Positions 28,301 through 41,082 of a stretch of DNA of 64,000 bases are shown one piece after another (the first letter of the stretch is position 1; every line of letters starts with the position of its first letter). The stretch is from Glossina fuscipes (taxonomy: Eukaryota; Arthropoda; Insecta; Diptera; Glossinidae). The notes under the pieces were generated by a model. The model ran no database searches. It was not told the DNA's origin and saw only the letters and a program-made list of their open reading frames with translations. Made by a program: the position numbers and the translations under genes. The stretch lies in contig NW_023998414.1 in the NCBI RefSeq assembly GCF_014805625.2, positions 41,274,991-41,338,990 on the forward strand, given 5' to 3'.

Positions 28301-28489
28301 GTTCACTCAATAAAATCACAGGATGAGATATAGATGCAGAATGTGTATAGACGAAACCAGATGGCTTATAATAGTACGAACCTTCAAACGACATGTATCA
28401 AAATTTCATAACCTTCCGGCCATTGGCTTACAAGTTGCAGTTGTTGTAATAAAATTGCACACGAAACTCACATTTTTCCTTCTTTCTCT
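23111..28489. other. AT-rich DNA with homopolymers; CCAACACA octamer array at 26849-26890
   Basis: A or T runs lie at about 23923-23940, 24054-24069 and 24704-24728. TA arrays lie at 24269-24291 and 25350-25381. An eight-base CCAACACA array lies at about 26849-26890. GGGTTGGAAAGTTTTG at 24848 is mildly like a mariner terminus but no partner was found. A finger-like peptide at 28323 is discussed separately. No gene is confirmed. Confidence 0.55.
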
Positions 28490-28499
28490 TCTCTCTCTC

Positions 28500-28542
<43 letters not shown>

Positions 28543-28580
28543 CACACACACACACACACACACATACACACACAAACACA
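28490..28580. repeat. Compound CT then CA microsatellite
   Basis: CT units run from about 28490 to 28542 and pass directly into CA units to about 28580, with a few interruptions. Confidence 0.95.
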
Positions 28581-31500
28581 CCACTTCACAGTAATACATA
28601 CAGTAATACAGTAGCAATACGGAAATACGTTTTTTCAGCTGCAATCCACACTTTTTTGCCGTTCAGTTTGTGACATCCGAAAATCCATCAGTAAACCGTC
28701 CATGTCAAAATTCGAAATCAAAATTAATTTGAATAGAAATATTTACGAATTATAGACAAAAACTACCTAACTAAAATTTGCATAACACAAGTTCAGGTGG
28801 ACTTGCGGTGGAAAAAATGTTTTATTTACTTGAGTTCTTATAGACAAACTGGATTGACTGCATTAGATTAGGGTTAGTCAGCACCGAAACATTCGTTCTA
28901 ACAAAGATATGATTGAAAATAAAAAAAAAAATAAAAAATTCCCGGTTTTCACTTATCAATTATGGATTAAATTAGATTAGCTATCGATAGAGAGGTGATT
29001 AAATTATTCAATGATAAAAGAAAAGAAAATAAACTCAATTTGGAGAATAAAATTCTTTCATCTTGATCTTTAGTCCTTCAGCCTTCAGCCGGTTAGGCTT
29101 GTTGCCAAGAATATCTCTGGCCCAATAGCCACCAAATGGTTGACCACGATGTGTTCTAATTAATCTAATATAATTTATGCATAATTAGTCTTTTCGTTGG
29201 CGCTTCGTACACTTGTTACGAAAACATTTTCCGTTTATTGAAAGCATGATATCGTGAAATGACTCATACTTTGTCATGCTAATTGGAATGCACGGTAAGT
29301 TGCTGTGCTCAACTTATGTGTAATCTACCTCTCGTTTATGGGAAAATTATTTTTTTATCTGTATCAAACGACCTTCTTCAAAATTCACATTCACAAAGCC
29401 TTTGCATTATGTGTATATGTTTCCGCTTTGCTTGCGACCGTTCTCTACATTCTCCTGGCATAGCACCTTTAATACTGTAACTTTTCTAAGCAACCAATAT
29501 GTAATCGATTTTTGATTGAATATTTGAAGCTTATGGCGCCGTAAAAGGCAAACCTTAGCGCACACACATATTAACTTATGCTACCAATCAAACACAAAAA
29601 AACATATATACATATAACGCGCATAGCGAATCTTTAAAAAGCCGCTTATTATAAATTTTCCGCCGTTTCAAATATCAATAACCGTAAATATGTTATGAAT
29701 AGCATATGCTTTCACTAGCTTTTGTCACTCACTGCCTTTAAGCTGATAGCACTTGAAGTTTTAACAAGCTGAAGTTAATATGAAAAACTTGTATGTATGT
29801 GTACATTATACTCGATTATAAAGAAGACACTTACCGAACCGTTTGCTTTTGAAAATGAAAATACCTTTAATTGAAACTAATATCTTTGTATTAAAGACAA
29901 TCGTTCGACTGTCGTTTGTCGTGTTATATATCATTTTGCAAGGGATCTGACTAAAAAGCAAAATCTGTTGTTGTTAGCGAAGGATAGTTTTTCAATTAAA
30001 TTGAAATATAAAAGTACTGACGACAGCCAAAAAGGCAAAAAAATGATAAACTAATAAACCATCGAACCTTGAAATTTGTAAAAAATTTCCTATGAAAAAC
30101 TCGATACTCTATCATTAATATTCAAGTATTTACTTAAATGTTTTAACTCCTTCAACTTTTTCCAAAGCAAAATAACATTTTCAATCACCCTTGATTTGAA
30201 CCCCTTTCTCGGCCGTGTAACGTTGAGTTCGTTTATATATTTTCATTGTTGTTGTTATTGTTTATTGTTTATTGTTATTGACATGTTGCGGCATAAATCT
30301 GTATATGATCACTTCATAATATGACATTGATAGATGATTGAATATATTAAACATACATATATTTATGCTTGTATGTTTATATGCATGTATTTATGCATGT
30401 ATGTATGTATGTATGTATGTACGCACGTATACTACTCTCAAACTCTCTCTCTCGCTTTGTCTCTAACGGGTATCTTGCATGCCATCACTAACATACATAC
30501 TCAACGTTGTGATGGTTGGTTTTTTCATTTTTTTCATTTTTTTCATTTTTTTTTTTTTTTTTTTCATTTAGCAACTTGTTGTTCTCTGCGGAAAGGTTTT
30601 TCATTTCCATCGCAAAGATATATCATGTTCATCAATAGGAATAGCGGAGACAATTTTGGGCCGTTTGTCTGTCGCTTCATTACATTAATTACGCCCGGAA
30701 ATGATCGCTTTTAAATTGTTGTCCGTCGCTGGCTTCTAAAGGAGTTGGAAAACGAATAAAGTTCCCATCTTAACGATTAGTAGGTATGTAAAATTTACTT
30801 TATTTTATTATAATAGTTACTTAGGTAATAATCTTCTCCGTTATCTTACTATTATCTACGTACTGCTATTCTTCTATCCTTTATACTCTGAATATGTTGC
30901 ATTATGAATATGTTTATGGATGGATTGTCGTTTTTATATTTGTCGTATATATATTAAATTAATCGTAATTTATACGCTTACAAGCAACGCTATGATAATA
31001 TTGATGATGACAACATAATGCGAAAAAGTCATAAAATTCGAGAAAAATGAAAATACGCGACATCACTTGAGCTTTAAATTATATAAATTATGTACATACA
31101 TATGTGTATAATAAGTAGCAGAAAATTCGACTTGAACCAAATATAATTTTTTTTTATCGTTTCTTTTCTTTTCTCCTTATGGGTAGAATAGGATAGGATA
31201 GGATAGGATAGAATAGGATAGGATAGGATACGCTGATGTTTATTCGTCACGATTGATATTTTATGGGTTGTTAGAATTATTGGAGCCGGAGAAGAAAGAA
31301 AACTGATACATGTTCATGTGGTTAATAGAATTTTTATTACCATCTGTGTTAAAGGGGTTACGAGTGGTTTGGGTTCTTGATAACTAATGATGTGTGTTTT
31401 GTTATAAATTATGAATGTTGTGATAAACAAAAGAGGGGAAAAACAGATAACTTACCTAGACACACCAGAAAGAATGAATGCCTTATATCATTGACACATA

Positions 31501-32360
31501 TCTTAAGGAAAAAAATAAAAAAATAGGCAAAAAGAAAAGAGAAATATTTTTTTGTTCCACTGGATTTTTTAATCATATTTGTTATCACATACTCAAGATT
31601 GATAAACTTTTAGCCTTAAGCTACTTGCTCGCATTTCTTTTTTTTTTTTTCTTTTTTTTTTTCTACACACATCCCAGTACCATTTGAATTATTCAAGTTT
31701 AAAGAAATACCAAATAATATACAATTCTTCCTTGCTCCCCTTTTGTTTTGTATATCGTCATGTAATCGCATGTCTTTATGAGAGAAAACCTTATGAATTG
31801 TTACAGCGTAAATCGCTCATAAATCTACAACGTTTAGAGCAAAAAGTCATGTACTCAACTTTAACACGTATAGGCGGTATGCACGCATGTTCTTGTATTT
31901 GAAATCATATGTAAATAATGATAATAAAGTATGCGTATATATATGCATGCATTCATACATTCATACATTTTTGACATAAATTAATGTCACATAATAAATT
32001 ATTGCAAGCGCTTTAATAAAAATTCACATTTATTTGGTATTTGAAAAGTACGTAAAACTATAGCATTGTTGCATAATAGTGATGAAGTGATCCTAAAAAA
32101 GTATTGACCCATATTATTAGACTCAAAATTTCGTTAGAATCTGTCTAGCGATTCAATCTTTTTGTCATTCATTCGGTAAGTTTTGAATTAAAATGAATGA
32201 CGCTATAGTTTGCTGTAATCTTTCGGCCTACTTAGAACCACACTGTCCAAGTCTCAACTAGCCCCCTTATGAAGATCTCTTTTTGTATCCACTCCCGAAG
32301 GAGGGGGAGCAAATTCATTTGTAGCGCACAGAAAGACGTTTCAGAGACGCTGTAAAGTAA
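28581..32360. other. AT-rich DNA with ATGT and GGATA arrays
   Basis: ATGT units lie at about 30396-30421 and a pentamer GGATA array with GAATA variants at 31186-31230. T-rich runs lie near 30534-30564 and 31638-31661. The exon-like minus-strand piece at 29035-29155 is listed separately. CACG|GTAAGTTG at 29289 (plus) and GGTTCG|GTAAGTG at about 29831 (minus) are donor-like but have no exon evidence. Confidence 0.55.
29035..29155 (-). CDS. Candidate terminal exon, 39 codons plus stop, unidentified
   Basis: On the minus strand a branch-point-like CTAAT and an AATTAG acceptor precede 29155. One base plus 39 codons then run to a TGA at 29037-29035. The peptide looks protein-like (THRGQPFGGYWARDILG, then a Lys/Arg-rich KPNRLKAEGLKIKMK stretch) and has mixed, GC-balanced codons in otherwise AT-rich DNA. 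The opposite strand and the other frames are broken. The pyrimidine tract before the acceptor is weak. It could be a genuine last exon, a fragment of a processed pseudogene or chance. I do not recognise the family. Confidence 0.25.
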
Positions 32361-32403
<43 letters not shown>

Positions 32404-35400
32404 CATCTGTCCGTTTCCCCTTTTGGGTTATGCAAACGTATTCCCAGTCGTATATTTACGACGTGAGAAAACATAGAACAACGAAGAGCGGAACCACCAG
32501 TGTTTTTAAAAGCGAAAAAAAAAATAATGCGCTACACGTATACTGCAAGGGACGCAGCGATAAAGATGTGTCCTTGTATTCTCTGGACGAAATTGAAACT
32601 ACCGACAACGCTCGCCCAATATTATGTAGCGTTGAAATGTCATTAATATATATGTGGCGAGCGATAAAATTATCGAACTTGTTTGCGTTTTTATTAAACT
32701 TAGCAGTGCTTATCCTTACACTTAGGCATTTGTTTATCTTATTGCTTGTTATGATATATTTTTAATATCGCGACAGGCTAGTGCTTTAAACGCTTGCTTA
32801 TAGCCAGTTCTAGCATGTATCGAAACTATTTTGACCAGATATAATTATCTGCCCCTTTACGACATATTACAAAGCGTTTCTTCTCTACCAACAAACTAAC
32901 TTATTTGACCGAGAAGTAGTTTGCGGCGAAGACTCTTCGCACATATTATATTATGGTAAAGCACTTAGCGGCGGTTTCAGTTATAACAAATAATTCTCAA
33001 CTGTCCCGTCCAGGAAAACTTGGGAAGAAAGAGAGTCACGCCAACTATTTAAAAACTATTTATTATTCAAGATTTTCCCAAGCACTGAGATGGTTTTGGC
33101 GAAAAGTGCGATACATTCATTCTTAATCGATCATTAAACTAAAGTTCAGTTGACTAAGATACACTTCCTCTTTTGAAATGAGTAAAGAAAAAATTCAAGC
33201 AAACTATTGTCTCTGTGAAACGATGCAGGGCAGCACATATTTTTGGGAAAACCTGAAACTAAGTGACTTTTTTTTTTCTCTCTTAATAGAGATTCTCATT
33301 ACCTTCAATTAAATGCAATTGGTTGTGGATAATAATTAATGACTCTTCCCTAAACGGATGAGAAAACCGCTATGTTTAATTCTGTGGTATTTTCTATTAA
33401 CATTTGTGCCTTCAAATGTGCCCGAATCGATAGAAAGATCGGATCATAACTGCAAAGTATTCCTTATTAACTCCTTTTAATTTTCAATCTACCACTCATC
33501 GCGCTGACTATTACATAGAAAATGATCAAATTGGTTAACTCCAGTCTTGCGTGATAGACATATCTAAGACAAAAAGAATCCAAGTTGCATCCAAGTTGCC
33601 AAGTGTTCATCCAGAGATGAACGCAGTCTTTCAACACAAGGCATAATTTAAAATTTCACACCACTTTTCAACTGTCAACATACAGCCGCCCTTGTAATGA
33701 CAATTAGGAACAAAGAGCTAAAAGTCTTTCCGGTGCATTCGTCAGATTATGGGTTTTTAGCCTAAATTATTCTGACGGGCAGAGTTCAATTTCATCTGTC
33801 TGGGTGCGTAAGCAAGTGAAACTGGCGCACCTAGTGTTCCTAGTGAAAACTGAAGGGAAAGCTCTACAATTGCAACGAGTGCCGAGTGCGTTTGGTACTG
33901 TTTTTTTGGATCAACGACGTAAAGCTGGGTGCCGTTTTAACTGACTTCGTTCGTCTTGAAATTAATGCTACGAATTTGAAGGACTTTAAAGAATTTCAAT
34001 AGAGTGCTGGTGCATGTCACCCAGCTCGTGAAATCATATATCTATTGCTTGATTGCTTCAAGACACCTCCTTCTGAAACACGCTATAGACTAGTCTTGCG
34101 GTCAGAAATCAAAGGATTTTTGCTGAGTCAACCTTGCAAGAAATCTCATAGATTACGTCTAGATTGTGTTGTAGCACAGAGTGCGTTATAATAGGCTCCT
34201 CCTTAAGGAAAATGAATGCATATCTATTATCACTGGCTAAAGAGGCTAATTGCTGCTCCCAACTTGGCGATAAGGGCTCCATACATCGGTACTTTAGACA
34301 TGTCGAAAGATTTCTACTAATAAATATGTCGTAAATCGTACACAGGCGATAAAGAATTTGTATTTAATTTACGAACATTTAATGTAATTTTTCTCTTAAC
34401 TTACGTCATGTATTTTCTTTCGTCACCTCCACCCGTCAAACAGTTAACAAATTGTAAATGAGAGTTGTTTTAAGCAAAAATCTTTTGCTATACTTAACGC
34501 TATGACCTCTTGATTTATTAGCATTTTGCTGACTGGGTTAAACAAGTTGTTGCTCTATGCTCTGTGCTCTGTTACTGATATCCTCCACCTATGGTCATTA
34601 TACCGACCTGCAGAGTACGTAAGTCGTATCGTTTTCACCCTAAGTGCGGTGTGTTTGTGTGCGCGTGTATGCGTATATATTTCCTACGCTAAATACACTA
34701 CAATTACTCCCCTCACATACTATGTAAGTATAATATAAATGGGAATATATATGTATATATATATATAGCTGTAAAATCTTTTGTTAAAAATCAGTAGGTA
34801 GTATAACTGGTCAGTGCTCAGCTCAGAGTTTACATAGAAATTAACCCTTACATGTTAATTGATACAAATTAATTGTTGAAGAAGAAGACAAGAAGATAAA
34901 TGAAACAAACAAACAAACAAACATATACCTGATGCATGCAGGTATACTTTTTTTTCATCTAATCACCATTCAATGTTAAAGGTACACAAACTTATATATA
35001 CCTTACACTAACACTTCGACAGTTCAGTAAATTATTTTTGGCCATATTCGTTCGTTCCGCTCGTCATTGTTGGCTGCCTCGATGTATCATGAAATGAGAA
35101 AGAAAACGCATCTGTGAAGCATCTAAAGTCTCAGATCGAGTTTATAAGTTGGTTGGTATATATGTGAACAATGGCTATAAATTCTAATAATTGCTGTAAG
35201 GCATTCATCATGTATACATATATATATCTGATTTTCTTTAAGCTCACTCACTGCTCCCGATTGATAGAAATTTACGATTGACTCGAGGGCAATACTCTCT
35301 GTTATATTTATCAAAATCAGAAAAATGGGGTGCCCAAGATTAGTTTAGATTAGCGATTATGACTGCTAATCTTTATCGAAAATACTTTCAAACAGTTGTT

Positions 35401-38085
35401 GTTCTTTGTTTCTTTGTTCTTATTAAACGTTTTGCATATCTTAAAAAATTTAGCCGAATTTAGAATTTTTTCGTTTTTTTTTTTTCCTTTTTTTTTTTAG
35501 AAATTAATTCATGCTTCACTTTAAACATTAACTATTCATAACCGATTGAAATCGTTGAAAAAGCCACAACGAAAAGTAGTTCCATTTAATACGGTCAAGT
35601 AAATGTTATGGTTAAATAAAGCACAAGCCACGTTTCTTATTCCTCCTCTTTGCTACGAAAATTCATAATTCAGGATATATGCATTAATAATAAAGAGGTG
35701 GTATTACTAATGAAATTAGGTGTTTTCTCATTGTGTTTGTACCGTGTATATGTGTGCATGTGCTACATATATAAACTATGTTGTTATTATTCAGTTGTCT
35801 TGGGGTCATTTTGCGCAACGGAAACCGAAATGGTCAACGGATGGAAGGTCGCCGTTTTAGGCGTACAACGGAAGTTGTAATTACCAGAATGAGAATTCCT
35901 CGCCGGTCACAAACAGCTAACCAAATAAAGCGAAAGGACAGTTGAAACAATATGTGTACGAAGACAACAAACGTATTTATGCATATGCATGTATTTAACT
36001 AATGTACTGTAATTTAACATAATAATAATTATAATTGTTTTTGTTAAGTGAATGTAATTGAATGTAATGCATGCACATACAAATAAACATGCAGAATATA
36101 TACACAATTGTGAATACATATGTTTATGTATGTAATTTATAGTTAATTGTTTTATAAAAGGCGTTGCATATGCAAATATTGATTATATATATATGTAGAG
36201 CTTGGGTGCGCGTACGCGTATATGAACGACCACATAAAAGACTCAAGTGACCAAACAATTAAATTTGTCTTCCTCCTCGAGGCTACAACCAAATGGTATA
36301 ATATTCACGTTTACATGAAAATTTCAGGAAAATTTCCTGAATATTTTTATTTATTTATTTTTTTTTTATTCTCAGTAAAAGGAAACCACAAATATCATTA
36401 AAGAAAATTGCAAAAATAATAGCTTTAACACAGAGCCATATACACCTCGATACATAGGCAATTCATTTTTTGCTTCTTAAGTAAAAATGTGCGCAGTGAT
36501 TGCTTACTGGGGTCAATAATTGAGATATTCGCTTTATTCCCATTTCGCTGGCATCGGCTAATAAAGACTTCAATACATTCCACCTACGACATGTGTATTC
36601 ATTTATATCTTATAGAGCATACTCATACCTTGCTTTTATTTATTTGATCGAGAAGAGGTCGATCGGCATCGATTCGAAGCTCTGGTTAGAAATATTGAAG
36701 GCTTGTTCTTTTGTTGATTTCATTAAATCTCACATACAATAATAAATGTTAATTTTTAGAGCGAATAAAACGTTTTTGCAAAAACAATTGTGTAATCAAG
36801 TCATTATCGCTTTAAGCGGCATATATATATATTTCAGATTACAAGATAAAATTTTGGTACAAATATTTCTGAAAATATTCTGAAAAATCACAAACATTAT
36901 ACATAGAAAGAGACTCTACTCAGCTTACACATATCTCGCAATAAAAAAATATAAATATTTGTAAAATAATTAGTCTGATGTAAGCTCTACAGCGACTCAG
37001 AAGTTCCTCCCAAGACCATTTATATATATTGGTCTAGCGCTGCTATCAAAAGGTATCGATTATTATCCTTCCGGAATTTTTTTGGGGACCCAAGTAAAAC
37101 TAACTAAATTTTAGTATTTTCTTTAATAATGGGTGGGCGTGTTAAATTTTCCTCTAATTAAAGAAATGGTAGTAAAATGTTACGAATCCTGAATTGACCT
37201 CGACTTCGGATTATTAACACTTCAAACGAATACATTTTTAAAATTTCTCGTCCTTCCAATCGTTAATATTTCGAGTCCTGATAATTGATAATACTTTGTG
37301 GCCAGCTATTATAGACGTGGAGATATGATGAAGTTCAGGAGAAATGCAGAAAATCGAGAGAACCCATATTAAATGCTAATAATCGAAGCGAATCTATCGT
37401 TATCTTTAAGATCAGTACAGAGTTAGTTTGTAGTGTTTATTTTAGAATAGTTACCATACATATATAATATATTTTTCATTTGTAAATCACGAACCATTTT
37501 GCATATACGTATGCCAGTTTTAATATACATATGACGAGCATTAGCTTGACAAACGCAACTCTTTTATATAAAAACTATTTTTCCTATGAAAACTTGCTAA
37601 ATACTCATGTGTACTCGAAGTTGTTATTAAGGGTTTTCGTCTTCTTTAATTTGTTTCAACATTGCTGGCATTTGAAAGAACTTTACACTGCTCCTTATCT
37701 AAAGGCAATTGTCGCCATTTTCACTTTTCCAAAGCATTGATAGGTCTGACTAGCCGAATAGAGGCAGAATTGTGACCAAGTTACCAAGTTATTGCATCTC
37801 AAGTGCGGTAGAGTGTTCATTGATTCTAGCTGTAATGAACGCTCATTCAGTGAAGGGATCATACTTACCTCCTATCTTCCTTCTGACGGTCATAGTGAAA
37901 AATATTGTTTGTCGGAATAAGAATTCCCGCAACGGGCACGGGACGAGCGGATTGACTGGTAAAGAAGAGAATATAACTAAATCGACTCAATATCATGTGA
38001 TCATCGACTTGATTTATCTCTTGTGCCCACGTCTGACATTATATAGTCATTTTTTCATAAACAGTTACCGTTACATCCATGCAAC
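32361..38085. other. TA array then mostly unique DNA, no gene confirmed
   Basis: A TA array fills 32361-32401. An ATG frame of 111 codons (32430-32765, plus) ends in a hydrophobic stretch (LFAFLLNLAVLILTL) that could be a membrane segment, but the family is unknown. 33.5-34.3 kb is unique and less AT-rich. An AAAC array lies at 34903-34922. A 19-nt palindrome lies at 36323-36341. The 136-codon frame at 37772-38182 has only a GTG start and is not supported. Confidence 0.5.
36323..36341. repeat. 19-nt perfect palindrome
   Basis: TTCAGGAAAATTTCCTGAA reads the same on both strands around a single central base. It resembles paired half-sites for a dimeric DNA-binding protein, but no factor is assigned. 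Confidence 0.6.
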
Positions 38086-38221
38086 ATCAGTTACAGCATT
38101 AGCATCCGAATCGATCGCTGCATACCATACAATGCCACACAATGTAAGGCATATACAGAGTCGACAAACGTTGTTCGACTAAAGCAATATTTCTGGTTTC
38201 ATTAAACGTTTATACATACAA

Positions 38222-38401
38222 ATGAACCACTATAGCCGGGCAATCAACATTAACTATCTGCAGAAAACATTTAACCACACATTTGAGCAGTTAGGATATA
38301 TAAATGGCATTAGCAACAGCGAACAACAAGAGCAAGCAATAAACGACCGAGACAGACAGAAAGGCAGTTTTCAGCCATTTCACGATTACAAAAGCGAAGG
38401 G
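38222..38401 (+). other. Candidate 5' exon (untranslated or 60 codons of N-terminal coding) with consensus splice donor
   Basis: The segment ends in GAAGGG followed by GTAAGTAAT, a full GTAAGT donor at 38401/38402. From the ATG at 38222 an open frame runs exactly 60 codons to that donor (phase 0) and carries on into the presumed intron to a stop at 38443. The encoded peptide is polar and rich in Asn, Gln, Asp and Arg, with no domain recognised. The A/CA-rich run with CAACAAGAGCAAGCAATAAA character is equally typical of fly 5' untranslated exons. A TATA-like TATATAAA lies inside at 38297-38304, so transcription could start near 38328 and give a shorter non-coding exon. No convincing 3' splice site was seen upstream, which fits a first exon. 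Confidence 0.35.
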
Positions 38402-39062
38402 GTAAGTAATTCATTTTGGAACTCATACCGAAAGCGACGTTAGAATTAATGTCGATTTTAAAATAAGTGCTGATATTGTCGTAAAAATTTTTACAACAGC
38501 AACAACGCTAAATTATGATAATATGTTTAAAGACTAAAAGCTCAATGTTTTAGGAAACATTTCCGTTTTTATATCTCTCAGCGTTGTACGTTTCCTATTG
38601 CCAATCTCTTTCTTACTTAACGTTGCCGCTATTTTATCATTAACATTATCAGTGTAACGGCGTCAATGTAGTCATGTCGTACTATCATTGTATTGTTGTA
38701 TGTGGCGTAGTTGGTAGACGCTTGCAGCTTGAGACGTTGGTTGTCTAACTAATTAACTGCGATTATTACGGTCATTACGTGGGATTTCCTTTTTGTGCTT
38801 TTCCACACAGCCGAAAGCAACAACAAAAATAAAAATAAACATCTTGAAATTTTTAATGTAACCACATGCAGAAATTAACGTGCGTATATGCGTGTGTAGG
38901 GAGTGGGACTTAATACGTTAGCATATTTAATATTTTCGGCAATGTTGTTGTATTTGTCTTTTAGCGCTTTTTCTTTCATTTTTGCTTATTTATTTTGTGT
39001 TTTTTGGATTTTTTCTCGATTTTTTTTTTCGGTTTTTCGAAAAATTATAGCCACCATTAGGG

Positions 39063-39070
39063 TATAAAAG
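39063..39070 (+). promoter_or_regulatory. TATA-box-like TATAAAAG
   Basis: TATAAAAG flanked by GG and GC (GGTATAAAAGGC) is an optimal TATA-box context. The expected start about 30 bp downstream, near 39093, reads TTATCG and is not a good Inr. It lies about 660 bp after the strong donor at 38401 and 300 bp before an Inr at 39369. There is no transcript evidence. Confidence 0.25.
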
Positions 39071-39368
39071 GCTTTAGTCTTTTGCTCTATTTATCGTAAG
39101 GAATTTGAACCGACATTTAAGCAAATTAACCGCACTTTTAGTTTCTGCCTTAACTGCTGTGTGTGTGTGTGAGTGTGTGTGTGTGTGTATGCTGTATTGT
39201 TGTTGCTATTATATTTGTTGTTATCGCTTTTTTTCTCTTGTTCTCGATTTGGTGTCTAAGTCTTAACGTAAACGTGTTTTTTGTTTTTTTGTTTTTTTTT
39301 TTTGCTTTCTATGATGCCTAATGTTGTTGTTTATTCTGTTGCTGTATAGCTTTCGTATATGTACACAA

Positions 39369-39401
39369 TCAGTTCGCAGTTGATAAGCGGCGTGGGTGAA
39401 G
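39369..39401 (+). promoter_or_regulatory. Inr-like TCAGTTCG followed by a short putative exon
   Basis: TCAGTTCGCAG at 39369-39379 matches the Inr, with A+1 at 39371. A TATAGC sequence lies about 26 bp upstream as a weak TATA candidate. GAAG|GTAGTC at 39401/39402 is a mediocre donor. No downstream promoter element fits at +28. The same 8-mer, TCAGTTCG, occurs at 62911, where a much better donor follows. Confidence 0.2.
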
Positions 39402-40530
39402 GTAGTCAGATAGAGACTATAGCCATTAGTTCGTCAATGTGTTGCCATAACCACTTGCGGTTTTTAATAAACAAATTTCGTATTTCAAATCATGAAATTA
39501 ACGAAATATCAAGAATTTGCAAATTCGCAAAAAAGGAGAATGGTGAAGAAAACCCTCCCCCACCAGAAGTTTAAAGAGAAAGTAAAAATTGAAAACCTTA
39601 AAAAGACATGTTGTGCAATATTTACAAAAGCCTCAAGTAAATAAAATTAAAGCACTTAATTTCCACAAAATAAGCAATTAGCTTTTAGTAAAAACTTTAC
39701 CTTAAGTGTCCAAACATTGTACGAAACGTCTAACTACCCTTGGAAAAGGAGCCAGCGTTACATTTTGCAGAGACATTGCATAGAGCAGCATGGCATGGCA
39801 TAGTCTTAGGGAGTATTGGGTGCAAAAACAAAAGGACACTTGATTTTACTATTTTGAATGTTTGACACTTTTCGGCACTACTCCGTCACAGCACAGCTAC
39901 TCTCTCAACTCATACTTGCGAAATTTTTATGCGAAGATATGCATGAGTTTCTTCCGTTTTGTGTGTTCGTCAGGTTGTCATTTGCCAAATTGTAACTTGT
40001 CTCTCTCATCTCTCCCATTTTTAAGGCAATGTAATGATGTTACAACAAATAATGTCTTAAGGTAAGCATAACAAACAAATTTTATTTATATACCAACACA
40101 TGTACGTAACATTTCAGATTGCATTCTGTATTGCGGCAAAATATCTCTAAGTGCGACAAGTGTGAACAAGATGTTTGTGTAAACACCGGTGGTAAAACAA
40201 TCCATTTACTTGCGTATATCCTTACAAAACAAAAAAAAAAAAAAAAAAAAAACTTAAAAGTCATTTCATTTACTAACGAAGATGTGTTAGTTGTATTGTT
40301 GCTGTTTTTAATGTTAGTGCCTTTGTTGTAGCATCATTAAAAGAACCCTTGTCAAGTCATTTCCTAGATAGGTTTTTCAGCTCATATAATAGTTTTGCCA
40401 GGCGACAGTCTAATGAAAACCTTGAGATTTCATTTTTTATTTATTTATTTTTTTTTTTTTTTTCTTCCTCTTTGTTTCATGGACGACAGGTGATAGACTG
40501 TTAAAGTATCAAACACTTATATAACTGTTT
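39402..40530. other. Unique DNA with short A/T runs, no gene seen
   Basis: Frames at 39359-39574 and 39862-40065 are short and unrecognised. A runs lie at about 40230-40250 and T runs at about 40450-40463. Confidence 0.55.
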
Positions 40531-41082
40531 GTCTAAAAAGTATCGAACATTTTGAGATCATAATTTTTTTTTTTTATATTGATCTGATCGGTCGTTTTTT
40601 TCAGCAAACCCCATATCCTTATTTCGAATGTACGCCTTTGTCTGATCTTCAAATATTCATGTGATCTGGCGTTGTCACCTTGGTCTAGCCAAGGACAACC
40701 TATTTTTCGTTATGCTTCATGCGTTTCTCATAAGTTACTAGATACGCATTCTCTTTCATTATTGCTGATTATATAGACGCAAGTTCGGTCGGGCCAATAG
40801 CGCCCTCACCGTACACCTTACGTTTCTAAACACATTAAAAATACAGTAGCATTAGACACACTACCGGGATAGACTTTGCTATGGGCAGTGGAGATTTCCT
40901 TTTGTTGATGCAATCCGCCAATACGCAGCAGCGACTTTGTTACGAATTGGTGCAACATTTCCGCCTTTAACGAAAGAGAGATGAAAAACGTCGAGTGGTT
41001 TTACTAAAAGCCCACTCAACTTGATAATCCACTAAGGGTATGTATGTTAGCTCATCAAATGAAGGCTGAATACTTTTTAGAC
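40531..41082. mobile_element. Possible 552-bp non-autonomous DNA transposon bounded by 13-bp inverted repeats
   Basis: GTCTAAAAAGTAT at 40531-40543 reappears inverted as ATACTTTTTAGAC at 41070-41082, and the right end is followed by TA. The left end, GTCTAAAAAGTATCGAAC, matches the terminus of the 94-bp element near 12.74 kb at 15 of 18 positions, which suggests one terminal-repeat family. AAAGTATCAAACA at 40504-40516 is a near-copy of AAAGTATCGAACA at 40537-40549, just inside the left repeat. The TA expected on the left flank is missing. The interior of about 530 bp is unique DNA of mixed composition with no recognisable transposase motif. It could be a deletion derivative of a Tc1/mariner-type element or a chance pairing. 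Confidence 0.35.

Noticed and set aside
32430..32765. 111-codon ATG frame with a hydrophobic C-terminus
   Set aside because: Hydrophobic tails arise readily from T-rich DNA. There is no signal, family or context to support a gene.
18430..33800. Shared CGGGCAGAG with similar flanks at 18.45 kb and 33.78 kb
   Set aside because: Only about nine bases match firmly. Extending the alignment needs several gaps.
37772..38182. 136-codon plus-strand frame just upstream of the 38.4-kb donor
   Set aside because: It begins at GTG rather than ATG, is not recognisable, and ends in a stop well before the donor, so it cannot be read through into the candidate exon.
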